Positions 45,027 through 56,091 are shown, counted from the stretch's first letter. The stretch is DNA of 64,000 nt from Adiantum capillus-veneris (GCA_014529385.2 CM043963.1:63973469-64037468), one strand, 5' to 3'. Translations and numbers: made by a program. Notes: generated by a model not told the origin, from the letters alone.

Positions 45027-45521
45027 TTAACCTGTTTCCTGTAGAATTTCTAGAATAGCCTCAGCACTTGCATCCAATGGTTTTTCAATTTGTTCTTCCT
45101 CTGAATCCTTGGCATTGACTTTCTCTGTGCTATCCACACCTGCCCACCTTCTAAGATCAAGGTATTCTTCCACTATGGAATGGCAAAGAGATTCCAATTG
45201 CGTCATTTGATCACTACTACATGCAACTGATATCACCTTTCTTTGTTGTTGTAGTGCCTCTTTAGTCCCATAGCCTAATGAGAAGATGTCTATTACTTGA
45301 TCATCTTCTTTAAGACAAATCCATTTGATTGCACGACGCACAAAAAAGGCTTTGGCCATGGTCACAGCATCATACTCGTCGTCGTTGATGCAGAGAGTAT
45401 GCATTGGCTCCAACAATGATTCTTTAACACTAGAGTAGTTGGTGTACTGCTCTCCTTGACTGAAAAATGCCCAAACCACAAAATTACTTCGCGAAGAGCA
45501 CATGTTTGGATGGTCTCTCAT
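45027..45521 (-). pseudogene. DNA methyltransferase-like domain, C-terminal part (beta-class order)
   Basis: 164-residue frame. The segment VRRAIKWICLKEDDQVIDIFSLGYGTKEALQ, with a later RKVISVACSSDQM, follows the pattern of N4-cytosine/N6-adenine DNA methylases, where GDxVLDPFxGSGTT binds S-adenosylmethionine and GRxxIGIE follows. Here the FxGxGT box reads FSLGYGT, one Gly short. An acidic tail ends the protein. The SPPW/DPPY motif should lie upstream and is met, altered, at 45669-46034. Co-linear with the ParB-like domain at 46.5-47.1 kb. ParB-methylase fusions are known in phages and bacteria. Identification is by pattern only. Confidence 0.55.
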
Positions 45522-45668
45522 CCCATTAAGGATCTCAAAGGTAGAACGTGAATTTCATACCATTTAGCTTTTTCAGAAATTGCCTTCTCTAGGGGAGCAA
45601 CATGCTGATACTTGACTAAGCCGGAAATTAAAAACTCTGATGGTTGATGTGCTAACCCACATACTCCA
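45522..45668 (-). other. Interval between methylase-like blocks (intron or decay)
   Basis: Contains stops in the coding frame; short enough for a plant intron. Confidence 0.35.
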
Positions 45669-46340
45669 TCATTGGGTAGCACTCCAACCACTAGATGTAA
45701 GACTTTTCTGTGTTGTATCTATGATGCAAACACCAACGCGAACTGTAGAGCTATTCTCACTGCAGAGAAACTCAATGCCTTCCAAATTCTTTCCAACACA
45801 CTTGATTTTCCATGGTAAAATGAATTGCAAACTAGAAGTTCCATTATTTTGTGCAGTGATCTCAAGAATTGGCTCTTTCTCCTTTTCTTTTTGTAGTAGG
45901 AGATTTAGCCATTGCGTACAGCTCCTGAAGAGAGATTTGTAAATCTCATCTGTAATGTTATAATGAAACTTACATTCATCCCATGAAGTAACTGCTATTG
46001 CTGATGGATCTATCTCTTTAAATGCCATCAACATTTGAGGCTCAAAAACCCTTGTTTGCTTTAAGTTCGTTGCACGTGCGTGAGGTCGAGCATGCCTGCT
46101 TGATGTGGTTGCTTCACTGAGCAGATCTTCTCATATGTCCTGTTGTAGTAGCTTGACATCATTATCTTCTAAACCATTTAGGCATCTAAAGGTTGTTATG
46201 CTTGGTTGTCGTCCACGATCAGTCGATGTCCGATGCTTCTCGAAGATGTTTATCCACTGGTCATAGATTTCATCATTGTACATGACCATGTGTGCTTCTT
46301 TGTTGGCAAATGATTTATGGTTGAACACAATTTTCACCAC
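45669..46340 (-). pseudogene. Middle part of ParB-methylase-like gene, with altered catalytic motif
   Basis: One minus-strand frame with a TGA at 46131-46133, where CGA would be read as Arg. The upstream half has VKIVFNHKSFANKEAHMVMY and a linker. The downstream half has KNLEGIEFLCSENSSTVRVG followed by VCIIDTTQ, matching the methylase pattern GDxLExLxxL...VDLIITDPPY, with Thr-Thr in place of the two Pro. This places motif IV before motif I, as in beta-class enzymes. Catalysis would probably be lost. Confidence 0.5.
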
Positions 46341-46503
46341 TTTACAAAGGCCTTCAAAATAAAGAAAAGAAAATTAAATTTATTTCAAGACATATTTTTA
46401 ACAAAAGCAAGCATAGGGAACTGGAACTTGCATCCCAAGGTGCTCCACTCGGATGACCGATAGGAACACCTGCCTTGGGTTTTGTTGGTGTAGAATATGC
46501 AAA

Positions 46504-47105
46504 TCATTGACTACGGCCATGCTTCAAGACCTCCACATAAGGCTGGTGTTTCATTGTTGTTATTCTCTCCATGTTCTCCATTTTGGAAATTCGAACATCA
46601 ACCTCTTTGGGAGCGTCTACCACTATCCTTACAGTTCTAAACTTGTAGAACTCTTTTCTCAAAGCATACTTAGTGTTGTTGCTACGCAAAAAAGCTCTAG
46701 CCACTATGATGGAATGCTGACCAGCTAGAATCCAGTAGTGGTATGTTGATAGCTTGTCTCCATGCACTTCAACTGTTTGTAAAGGCATCTTTGTAATTGG
46801 GTTATATGGCATCAGGTTTGCTGCACTGGAGACTGCCTAGAGTGCCCTGCAAATTGCTTCAAGAGATATTTCACATACACATCTGACAATGGTCTACATT
46901 TATAGCCATGTGGTGCAAGGTTGCATTGCTCAACTGGGATCAATTGGGTAAATTGTACACCAGATTTAAAGTAGTGTGCAATTCCAATGTATCCATCTAG
47001 CCCACTCTTAGAAGTTTTGGAAACTTTTTTATCAATATTTTTTTCTTTGGGCTGTATAATAGAGTCCAACACAGCTAAGGATATTGAGTCCACAATCTCT
47101 TTCAC
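46504..47105 (-). pseudogene. ParB/sulfiredoxin-fold-like nuclease/CTPase domain
   Basis: Two frames (47105-46812 and 46812-46504) meet at a one-base shift near 46815. The first ends YKCRPLSDVYVKYLLKQFAG, like the ParB start (RPL..YVEELAxSI..G). The second has TYHYWILAGQHSIIVARAF, like the ParB GxHR/GERR box, where the Arg is Ser here, then FRTVRIVVDAPKEVDVRISKMEN. ParB-fold domains bind DNA and CTP or act as nucleases. Listing as pseudogene assumes the shift is real and not an intron border. Confidence 0.55.
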
Positions 47106-47518
47106 TGAAGTTCAACTATTAGGGTTGCAAGTCCACTAGAATCTCCTGCTTCTTGATTCTGTAAGGGTATAACTGAAAGATTTTCTTCGGCCACATTTCC
47201 ACTATTGTCTCCAAGTGAGGGACTTTGACTCTCCTTGAGAGTCTTAGATTGATTTTCTTTACCTATGTCTTCATTCTTTTGCTTCTTATTCTTCTTTGTG
47301 CTGCTCAATTTACCTAAATATTGATTGACTTTCTTAAATCCCTCAATATATAAGTCTATAAAGTTCTCACTTGGAGTGTCGTCTTGAAGCTGCACCCACC
47401 TTGCTTTTGTCATTGTCACTCCGTCATAATCAACCTTCACCAATTTTTGAGCAAAGGCCACAGGCTCCAACAAGTAGGAGTCACCATTGAGTAGTTTTAC
47501 TCCAAGGCATGGAGACAT
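47102..47518 (-). pseudogene. N-terminal part of the ParB-methylase-like gene
   Basis: 138 residues from ATG at 47518: MSPCLGVKLLNGDSYLLEPV, then DGVTMTKARWVQLQDDTPSE and a Lys/Glu/Ser-rich tail. No known domain. Overlaps the next frame by four bases, so a shift or intron links them. It is flanked upstream by more satellite. Confidence 0.45.
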
Positions 47519-47589
47519 TTCAAGATCTGAACAACAACAAAATTGTTCTACAAGTGTACCTAAGCCACTCTATGGTACTCTGATCACAT

Positions 47590-48400
47590 GTTCTCTTATG
47601 ACATTAGAGGAACCTCAAAGTAGTATCCCTTGAATGGCCTAAATACCCCCCCTTTAGAGCCTCTACACCAACACCATATGGCATCATGTGGCCTGAAGAC
47701 AATAGGGTCCCCTGCATGCTAGTAAGAACCTCTCTATGCTCCGGCATCCTATGGACCCAAGGCCACAAGGTGGCCTCAATGTTTTGAAGAAACGCTTCAT
47801 GAGGGTTTTCTGGCAACCTATGGCCCCAGGGCCATAGGGTGCTCTTCATGCAAGTAAAAAACACTATTTGCTCTATATTGAGAAGACCTTGTGGGGTGAA
47901 GTCCATAGGGTCCTCTCTATGCTAGTAATAACCTCTGTTTACTCTATATTGGCACCTTACGACGTGAAGGCCATAGGGTTCCCTCTATGCTAGTAAGAAT
48001 CTCTTTGTGTTGTATGATCTATAGTCTATGCTCTATGCTCTATATTAACTTCCTATGGCCCCAAGGACACAAGGTGCCCTCATTGTTTCCAAAAAACCCT
48101 CATTGTTTGTATGGCCCCAAGGCTATAGCTCTCTATGCCGGTATAAAGCACTATTTGCTCTATATTGGCACCCTAAGGCCTGAAGGCCATAGGGTTGGCC
48201 TCAAGGGCCCCAAGGGTGCTCTGTATGCCAATGAAAAATACTATTTTCTCTATATTAAGAAGACCTTGTGGACTGAAGGCCATAGGGTCCCCTCCATGCT
48301 AGTCAGAACCTCTGTGTACTCTATATTGGCACCCTGTGGCCAGAAGGCCATAGGGTTCCCTCTATGCCTCTCCAAAGGTCCAAGTGGAAATGAGGTGGTT
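47590..48400. repeat. Palindromic satellite units upstream of the ParB-like gene
   Basis: About ten units with CCTATGGCCC and GGGCCATAGGGT cores plus CTCTATGCTAGTAAGAACC-like linkers. Confidence 0.85.
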
Positions 48401-49045
48401 TTAGCTTAGGATGGATATCTATACCTGCGCTTCCCGAACCAATTTTCCCCAGGTTCCCCCTTTAGTCATATTAGGCTGTCAAATCTATGTTAGGCTCAAA
48501 AATTTCCAAAATTGGATTCATGTAGCTCATTCTAGAATTTTGTAGAAGTAGGCCTGGCCGCCTAATTTAGGCTTTCCGCTTCCATCTTCTGATTTCGTTG
48601 AAAAATTTTGTGCTTGTCCGCCTTGTCTTTCTGATCACCATCGTGTCTTCCTTTGAGCTTCCTTACTATTTATTATTGATTTTTGACCTTTTTATTCAAA
48701 AAATCAAAGAAAATAGCAAAATGCTCTAAAAAAGTAAAGTGAAAATCCAATAATTAAGAAAATCCCTTTATTGCTTTTTGTTGGATTTCTCCATTTTTAA
48801 GCCTCCTTATCAACAAAAAATGATGAAAAATATCCAAAAAAGGACTATTTTTTATGATTTTTTGACAGTATATACACTATTTACACTCATCGGGAAGATA
48901 TTATCAGTGATTTTTTCCTTGTTGATGCATTATAAGGGCATTATTAGGTAATTTTGCAAAAAAATCACACATTAACATGGAAATTTTTCCTCCCTCTCCA
49001 AACATTGTCCTTAATAACTTAGTACTTAGTACCCTTCCACCCGTC
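48401..49045. other. Non-coding stretch, perhaps 3' UTR of element C
   Basis: T- and A-rich sequence with no gene. A matching LTR was not found. Confidence 0.4.
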
Positions 49046-49414
49046 CTAGATAGCGTTGTCCGGGATGACTCCGTGCATGGGTTGACCATGCATAGCCGTG
49101 ATTGGCTCTACTATGATATGAAGATCAATGCAATTTAACTCAATATGTTGTGCAAAAGCTGGGTCTTGAGTAAATAACTCAAGGGTTCCGATGTCGAGGT
49201 TTGCTGCTGATGTCTTCCAAAGAGAAAATCTTGTAGCTTTGTGCTCTCTGTTTGATAGTACCATCAGGGTGTTTAAGCACGCTGATTGCTTGAGATGTTG
49301 GTAGAAAATTAGACGGTTGTAGAGCTTTTTCTTGCCTTGATAGCTCGGTCTGCTTGGTGCATGGTGTTTGAGAGCTTGTTGCGACTTAACTCGCCACTGT
49401 TTGATTGGTTTCAC
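49046..49414 (-). pseudogene. Tail of element C ORF
   Basis: 122 residues in the same frame class as the protease. No domain recognised (VEPITAMHGQPMHGV near its end). Confidence 0.4.
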
Positions 49415-50068
49415 GTTGTGTGGAGAAGAGAAGTGTTCCTTTTTCTTCCAAACCTTTTCATGTTAGGTTCCTTGTTGATAGATGCTCGATTTTGTGCTCG
49501 AATCTTGGGAACCTTCTTCTGTTTCTTTAGTGAAGTTTTAGGCACCCAGATCTGATTTTGGTTTATCCACAAGTTGTACTTTTGGTACCCAAATTTGCCT
49601 GACTCCTTGCATGCTACTTGTAGCATTTTTTTGTCGAGGAGATAGAGAAGATTTTCTTCGTCGAATGGTCTTCTGAATGCATCCTTTCCATTCCTCTTTG
49701 CTTGGTGCAATAGGAACAATGAGTTGCCCTCCTTTAGGTGATAGCTTTAGCTGATTCGTATCCCAATCTGGTACTGCTTTGTATGTACGCATCCAAGGAA
49801 TGCCAAGAATCATCGTCTCATTCATGTGTTCATCTGGCAAGCATACAAACTAATGCAGACATGAACATCCATGTACTATCACGTTCAAGTTGACTACTCC
49901 CAATGTTGGAGTTGGATTCTTGTTGCACCCTTTGATTGTCGTTATTCCTACGGTCAATGCTTGACTTGTTGCCTTCCTGTATGTGGAATAACTGACTGCA
50001 TTCACTCTAGCTCCTGTGTCTACCAAAGCATTGGTTCTATGATTGTTGAGTTGTACTTTGATAAGCAT
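49411..50068 (-). pseudogene. Aspartic protease with WVPK repeats downstream of integrase
   Basis: NALVDTGARVNAVSYSTY gives the D-T-G active site; MILGIPWMRTYKAVPDWDTN gives the second protease signature. QIWVPK occurs twice (VRQIWVPKVQL and NQIWVPKTSL, the second in another frame). The protease is in the same frame as the integrase GPF module at 50374-50123, separated only by one TAG. In standard gypsy elements protease lies before RT, so this is either a second protease or a rearranged order. Confidence 0.75.
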
Positions 50069-50122
50069 ATCTATTCCATCTAACCAATCGTCATCTGTTG
50101 AAACTGTGTCTTTAGGTAATTC

Positions 50123-50886
50123 CTATTGTTGATCATCTAGTTCCAAAGGGTTGATGGGAATCGGTATCTGTTGATTCTTAAGAGAAGCTTTACGCTTGAG
50201 TACCCGAAGTCTAGCTTCCTCTTGGGCTTCATCAATAACTTGTTGTCGCTTGATATTCCTTTGTTTGGCTGCATGCATTCTCTCTAGCAATTCATTGGTT
50301 AGTGGCAAATTGTATTTCTTTAAACGACATCCACTAATCCAATTAGCCATTGGTTCACCATCTAGGGTTGACAATTTTTCTGCTCCACTTGGAGATACAT
50401 CTTCAATGATAAATGGTCCATTCCCCTTTTTCTTAAACTTGGGAATGTGTTGCTTAAGGGAATAGACTAGAATTAAGTGGGAATCAAAAAACTGTTTTGT
50501 TTTCGCTTTTGTGTATAGATATGAGCTACGGCAGTTAGCCTTTGCTCATCTAGATTTTCCAAATCTTCAAGTCTTTCTAACAATTCATGTCCAGTCCACT
50601 CAAGAGTCTGTGCTACCCTTAATATTGGCAATAGAAATTCTATTGGCAGTATGGCATCAAGACCATAAACAAGGTTAAAGAGTGTAGCATTTAGAGCTGT
50701 TTTGAATGAAACTCGATAAGCTCATAGAGCAGCATGGAGATTCATTTCCCAGTCTGTCCTTCCTGAACTAACCACTTTGGTCAGTACTGAGCTAAGAATT
50801 TTATTCGTATGCTCAGCTTGTCCGTTTGCTTGTGGATGATAGGGAGCAGATTTGTTATGGATAACCATAAACTCATTAAGCAAAGA
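50123..50886 (-). pseudogene. Element C integrase core end, GPF module and basic linker
   Basis: After a TAA the frame reads YHPQANGQAEHTN, holding the catalytic Glu, then a TGA in place of Trp (LHAAL-stop-AYR). GNGPFIIEDVSPSGAEK is the GPF module. A coiled, Arg/Lys/Gln-rich linker (LLERMHAAKQRNIKRQQV) leads to the protease. Confidence 0.75.
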
Positions 50887-51351
50887 TTATGTTACCTCGT
50901 TGAGAAAATGAGTTCCCCGATCACTGACAATCTCTATTGGCAGTCCATACCTTATGAATACATACTCATATAAGAATGCAATAGTGGTTCTGGCATCATT
51001 CTTTTGAGTCGCTTTAGCCTCGGCCCATTTGGTCAAATAATACGTAGTTATAATGATATATTGAGCTTGGGTTCTATAAGCAGGTGGCTGTATCGGTTCA
51101 ACAAAATCTATACCCCATTTTGTGAACTCTCCAGTCCCCATCATTGGTCTTAAGGGCATGCTGTCTACTCGTGTTGGCATTTTTGCTCGTTGACAAGCAT
51201 CACACCTTCGAACATATTCTTTGGCATCTGCAAAAAGTGTTGGCCACCATATGCCTGCCATCAAGATTGCTCTTGCGGTGGTCTCACTAGAAAAGTGACC
51301 TCCAGCTAATCCAGCATGTGCTTGTTCTATATTGCATGTTGATATGTTCAA
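50887..51351 (-). pseudogene. Element C integrase, zinc domain and start of core
   Basis: 154 residues: HAGLAGGHFSSETTARAIL and YVRRCDACQRAK form the HHCC zinc domain; KWGIDFVEPIQPP and IEIVSDRGTHF hold the first two catalytic Asp. Closest in style to plant Ty3/gypsy non-chromoviral integrases. Confidence 0.85.
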
Positions 51352-51525
51352 AAGTAGAAATATGCAATATGATAATATACAAATGACAACCTAGTAGTTA
51401 AGAATTATTATTCCCACTATATGAATAGTAGGATCTCCCAATTCATCTTAACTAAGATGGGAAAATCATTATAGAAAGTCATGGACCCGGTTGTTCTTTG
51501 TAATTAGAGCATATCTACATTCTCA

Positions 51526-51559
<34 letters not shown>

Positions 51560-52740
51560 GCACAAAGTATGTGATCCTTCTTATCATAATAAAGTTATGC
51601 TTAAGATTTTGTATGAAGATAGTGGTATTCAATGATGAGTTTTACCAAAGGACTAGATGTGCAAAGAACCTTTTTCACTTTGGAGAAATCTATTAGTACT
51701 AGTGTGAGCATGGAGGGTTCTTCAATGAAGTAGATTTGTGCTATGCGTTTATGATAAGGTCGTTGAAGAGGAGCTTGAGATGCTTGTTGGTTAAAAATAC
51801 CAAATGGTTGATGTGGAAACAATTAAAAAATTAGTAGGTGATTGATGTGGAAATGAAAAACTACCATGTGTCTCATTTGACAAACCAAAAATGTCATAAG
51901 GTTGAGACAATGGTTTAAAATAGTAACTTATGGAACACTAGTATCTCATGCAAGGTAGGATGATACCTAGGAATCACATAATCCTCACTGACAGAGAATG
52001 TATGGAAAGTGGACACACAGGCACTCTCAACATGGCAGGAACTAGCAACACATACAAGTAGTCCTTGTGTTGAATGTACAATTGAAGTGTTTGTGTGTGT
52101 TGGGGGTGGGAAGAAAGGGGAGGGGGGGGGGGGGGGGGGGACGGATAGCTTTAACGTCTTCTATAAGTCTTATGTTACCTGCAAATATTATGGGGAAAAA
52201 TAATTATCACCTTCAAAAGGGTGGGAAAAAAAATCCCACATGGAAATCAAACATTTCTACGTGGGACATATTGCAAGAGGGTAATACTTTCCCTTTTGAT
52301 AACAAGGAAATTTGTTTCAATAAAACTTTCCCGATGTAATGTAAATATTCTACATTTAAAGAAATAATCCCACAACTGAAGATGCTATTCCCTTCAAGGG
52401 ACTCATATTCCCACAACTATCTACTCTAGGGATTTTTAGTACTATCAAGGGAATTTCATATCCCCACAAATATTCACTCTAGGGAATTTGAGTATCAAAT
52501 GGGAAACAAAGAGGGAATGTAATATCCCTTGTGGTAATATCCAGTGGGATAGCTTCCAAAGTTTTTTCATGAAGGTGGTACTCTATTGTTGAAGATGACT
52601 ATTGCAACCCCTTGTTGAGCTTTGCTCGAGTTTGCAACTCTCCATTTTGGGCTTTGAGTTTGCGTGTGTGCAACATGTTGCAACCTTGCACGTGCCTGTG
52701 TGTGCACCCCTTTCGTGCACGCACACACACACACACACAC

Positions 52741-52778
<38 letters not shown>

Positions 52779-52865
52779 TGTGCTTGCTATAGGGGGATCG
52801 ACCAAGGTGAGGTGTGTGCAATGCACGTGCAACAACGCGACAGCACACATAATTCATTTCTGAAA
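51352..52865. other. Non-coding with microsatellites
   Basis: Holds (TC)n at about 51531-51557, a G run at 52122-52140, (CA)n at about 52720-52740 and (GA)n at about 52745-52774. No gene recognised; ORFs over 52567-53021 are microsatellite by-products. Confidence 0.6.
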
Positions 52866-53300
52866 AAATTATACCCCCATATATTGTCCAAATTTCCCAA
52901 AATCCCCTTCAAATTGTGCAAAATTCCCAAAATACCCCCGTTTGTAAGATTAAACATCTCCAAAGATTTTTTTTTTTTTTTTGGAGTTTTTCATAAGAAG
53001 ATTGATTGTTTATCATTGTAAGATGCTAAAACTAGAATTTGAGCTAGTCATGTAAGATTTAGAGATGAACTGCTTCATTATTTTTAAACATAATTGCCCT
53101 TTTTTGCCAACTAATTCATGAGAAATTATGTGTTAAGCATTTAAAAATGGATCTGTATTGTCAAAAGGAACAAACTTTGAAAAATCTAGAGCAATCCACC
53201 CATAACGGACACAAGGATATTTTGGGTATTTTTGAAAACTAAGGGGTATTTTGGGAGTTTCCACAAATTAAAGGGGTATTTTGGCAAGTATCCCTTCATT
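52866..53300. mobile_element. MITE-like inverted-repeat element
   Basis: Imperfect inverted arms, about 75 bases, at 52866-52945 and 53215-53300, both built around CCCAAAATACCCC / GGGGTATTTTGGG words. The ~270-base centre has no ORF. A target duplication was not found. Confidence 0.5.
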
Positions 53301-53504
53301 TTTTTTGGCTTTTTATCTAATTCATTAAATCAAATCATTTATAATGTAGTTCATAATATTCATTTAATTTGTAACTTAATGAATTAATAATTTAATATAA
53401 TTCATAAAGTTGAATATATATGTGAATATGCATGAATATACATTATATATGAGAGAGAGAGGTTAAAAAAAAAGAAAAATACTAGAAATTAAAAAACAAA
53501 ACAA

Positions 53505-53544
<40 letters not shown>

Positions 53545-54778
53545 CCAAAAAAGGATGAGAGAGAGTGAAAGTAGAGAGAGAATGAAAAGAATAGAGAGAT
53601 AGTCTTCTAAAAAAGGATGAAAGAGAAGGAGAGTGGAAAAAAGAGAATGAAAATATTAAAAAAACAAAACATAACAAAAGAGAGAAGATAGAAAAGGAAG
53701 AGAGAGATTGAGAGAAAGTAAAAGTAGAGAAGGAATTGGAACGAAAGCACAAAGAGAGAGAGAGAGAGAGAGAGAGATGAAATGAAATGACCTATGTTAC
53801 AAAAACTAAGTCAACAGAAACACTACTAGAGCTAAAAATGGTGGGTATCAAGAGCCTAAGAGGTACATATACAAAAAGTGGGTCCTCCATAGTGAGTCTT
53901 ACCATGCACCGAGCAAGTTTTTCCAAGCAAAGACAAACCCGAGCAAGTGTTTGTATGCAATTAGTAAATTTTATCATCAACAGAATATTTATTGTTTGTT
54001 ATATATTGATGCACTACAACAAAAAGAGTTTTCAATGGATACACTACCTCCGAAATTCCAAAGATCAAAGTTTACTTTTTTAAAAAGTAACACAATATTT
54101 GAAAATATTATCTTCTAGCTCAATCTCTATTTATTTAATTGTAATCTCCTCTGCTTCTATTCTTCTTTGTCTTGGATTTTTCTCGCTTGGGCTTCACATG
54201 TTTGAGCATGAAATAAGGTTGATAGACTAATAAGAGCTCTAGAACTTTACTTAATGCTAGTCATTCCATGTTTCTTTTTGTAAGGTAAGTGCTCCCTTGT
54301 CTAGTACCTTGGTTCTTGATTGTCATTTATACTTGAGAGCATGTGCATCCTTCCTCCTCTTAGCCACATCAATTTGATAGCACCTCATTAGTTCATTGGT
54401 AATCATCCCTTCCATGTCGTCTTGCCCTGCCCATACTACATGTCTGACAAACACCATTAATTATGAAAGACTTCTTTTGTTACAATAAAATCATGTTTTT
54501 CTTTAATTGACCAATATATGTCTTTTTTAATCAATTCACAAAAACAACAAAAGATTTTGGCACTTTTCGATTGTGATCTTTTTACCATACAATGTGAAAG
54601 AGGGTGGCATTGAAGGAAACAATATGCAAAAATTCCAGGCTAGTTTTGAGGGTGGCATTGAAGGAAACTAGCTAAATTTGGAGGATTTTAGTGTAAAACT
54701 CGGTAAAAATCCAATTTATTCATTGTTCTTTTTTCCATTGGTTCCTACAAAAGGTTTTGGTGAACACTTACTCGCAGG

Positions 54779-54781
<3 letters not shown>
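53301..54781. other. AT-rich non-coding with GA runs
   Basis: GA microsatellites at about 53509-53541 and 53753-53776. Two copies of GAGGGTGGCATTGAAGGAAAC occur about 50 bases apart (54599-54668). No gene recognised. Confidence 0.5.

Positions 54782-54844
<63 letters not shown>
54782..54844. repeat. (TC)n microsatellite
   Basis: About 63 bases of TC at the 3' side of the SWIB-like gene. Confidence 0.97.
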
Positions 54845-54847
<3 letters not shown>

Positions 54848-54904
54848 CAAGAGGATAGAGAATCCTTGGAACATTTTTAAGTCTTCTGGTGAAAATTGAC
54901 TTAG

Positions 54905-55225
54905 ACAAAGCAAACAACCCCATCCAACATGGAGACTCAAGTACTTGAGCACTTTTGGCACCTTAACATTGTCTCGTTCAAATGCCTTCTTAAGGGGAGG
55001 ATCACATAAGATCTGCGATTTCTCAGTACTACTATGGAGCTTGTGAGCCTTGATGTAGTCCCATGCTCGCTTGAGGGCATCAAGCCTCGTGGTCTCCGAG
55101 GTTTACAAGATGGGAGCCAGGCTGGAGGAGACCCTATGGAGGATCTGAGCGCCACCTTTGGGCTCGCGCTTGGGGTCGGACTCGGGAGTGGTTTTGAGTT
55201 CAGCCTTGGGCACTTTCTTGCTCAT
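54905..55225 (-). pseudogene. SWIB/MDM2-domain protein copy with one stop
   Basis: From ATG at 55225 (MSKKVPKAELKTTPESDPKR) the frame runs into a SWIB domain: LHRVSSSLAPIL, a TAA at 55103-55105, then TSETTRLDALKRAWDYIKAH, QILCDPPLKKAFERD and VLKYLSLHV. This matches plant SWIB proteins (SPAL..FLG.SETSR..A.K.VWDYIK.HNLQ...K..I.CD..LK..F). The TAA would be CAA before a single change. Small plant SWIB proteins act in chromatin or organelle nucleoids. Beyond the domain the frame runs on into the GA run. Confidence 0.75.
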
Positions 55226-55514
55226 CTATTCATTAACTCATGCAAAACACAGAGCAACCACACAGTAGACCAGGGGCAAGATCTTGTTTGATGGCAAGAT
55301 GAAGGATCACAATCGATCGCAAGAAGACGATTGGGATTGAGCGATCGAAGATGGAACTTGCACGTACAATACCCCATACTGTAGCAACAAGGCTGCACGA
55401 TACAACCGAGCATTGGATGGCCTATACCAAAAAGCACTTGCATGGACGAGAAGAGAGAGATAGAGGTGATGGCGAGGCAACTTTACACAGCTTGCCGGCA
55501 AGAGAACCCTCACT

Positions 55515-55518
<4 letters not shown>

Positions 55519-55568
<50 letters not shown>
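55519..55568. repeat. (TC)n microsatellite
   Basis: 50 bases of TC, about 300 bases upstream of the SWIB-like start. Confidence 0.97.
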
Positions 55569-55572
<4 letters not shown>

Positions 55573-55715
55573 GAAGAAGGAAGCATCAATGCAAATTTAC
55601 CAAAAAAGTAGTACATGAGCGATCTAGCATGATTTCAACAAGTAGAAATCTAACTACAAATGACCATAAATGAAAATAAGTGCATGCTAAGGCAGGTCGA
55701 TGCAGGCGATGGTGA

Positions 55716-55968
55716 TCAGACGCAGTTTCCGTTGTTGCCGAAGATTATGCGGGCGATGTTGATGCTGAGGCCAGGGCAAGTGGTGAGCAATAGGTTGGGC
55801 AAGGTAAGCTTCACACATAGAGAGTCAGAGCCTGGCAGGCTGGCACCAGATTCAACAGCGATGTGCACTATAGTGCCGGAGGATGCGGCTACATTGTGGC
55901 ACCACTCAGTCCGGCCATCGCCACCATCAGCACCAGAAACATTGTGACCATGCGCTTGTCAAAAGCCA

Positions 55969-55969
<1 letters not shown>
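55716..55969 (-). pseudogene. Possible small secreted protein
   Basis: From ATG at 55969, MAFDKRMVTMFLVLMVAMAG is a good signal-peptide core, ended by TAG at 55889-55891. Another frame then reads CHNVAASSGTIVHIAVESGA and goes on to a TGA at 55716-55718 with four Cys in all. A frameshift or small intron near 55895-55910 would link them. A GA run ends three bases upstream of the ATG. No family recognised; could also be chance. Confidence 0.35.
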
Positions 55970-55972
<3 letters not shown>

Positions 55973-56004
<32 letters not shown>

Positions 56005-56041
56005 GCCTGTTCTCTATGATACTAACTAATTTCCCGCACAT

Positions 56042-56091
<50 letters not shown>
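55973..56091. repeat. Two (TC)n microsatellites
   Basis: TC runs at about 55973-56001 and 56047-56091, separated by 45 bases. Confidence 0.95.

Larger units (their letters stand above)
49046..51351 (-). mobile_element. Element C: 3' part of a gypsy element with protease after integrase
   Basis: Order on the minus strand: integrase zinc and core domains (51351-50887 on to about 50750), GPF module (about 50430-50290), linker, aspartic protease (50068-49850), LGxPWM box and WVPK motifs (49840-49411), and a tail to 49046. RT and RNase H are missing; the left-out 5' part ends near 51350. Several stops (TAA near 50886, TGA near 50740, TAG at 50123, TAG near 49850) make it inactive. Confidence 0.8.
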
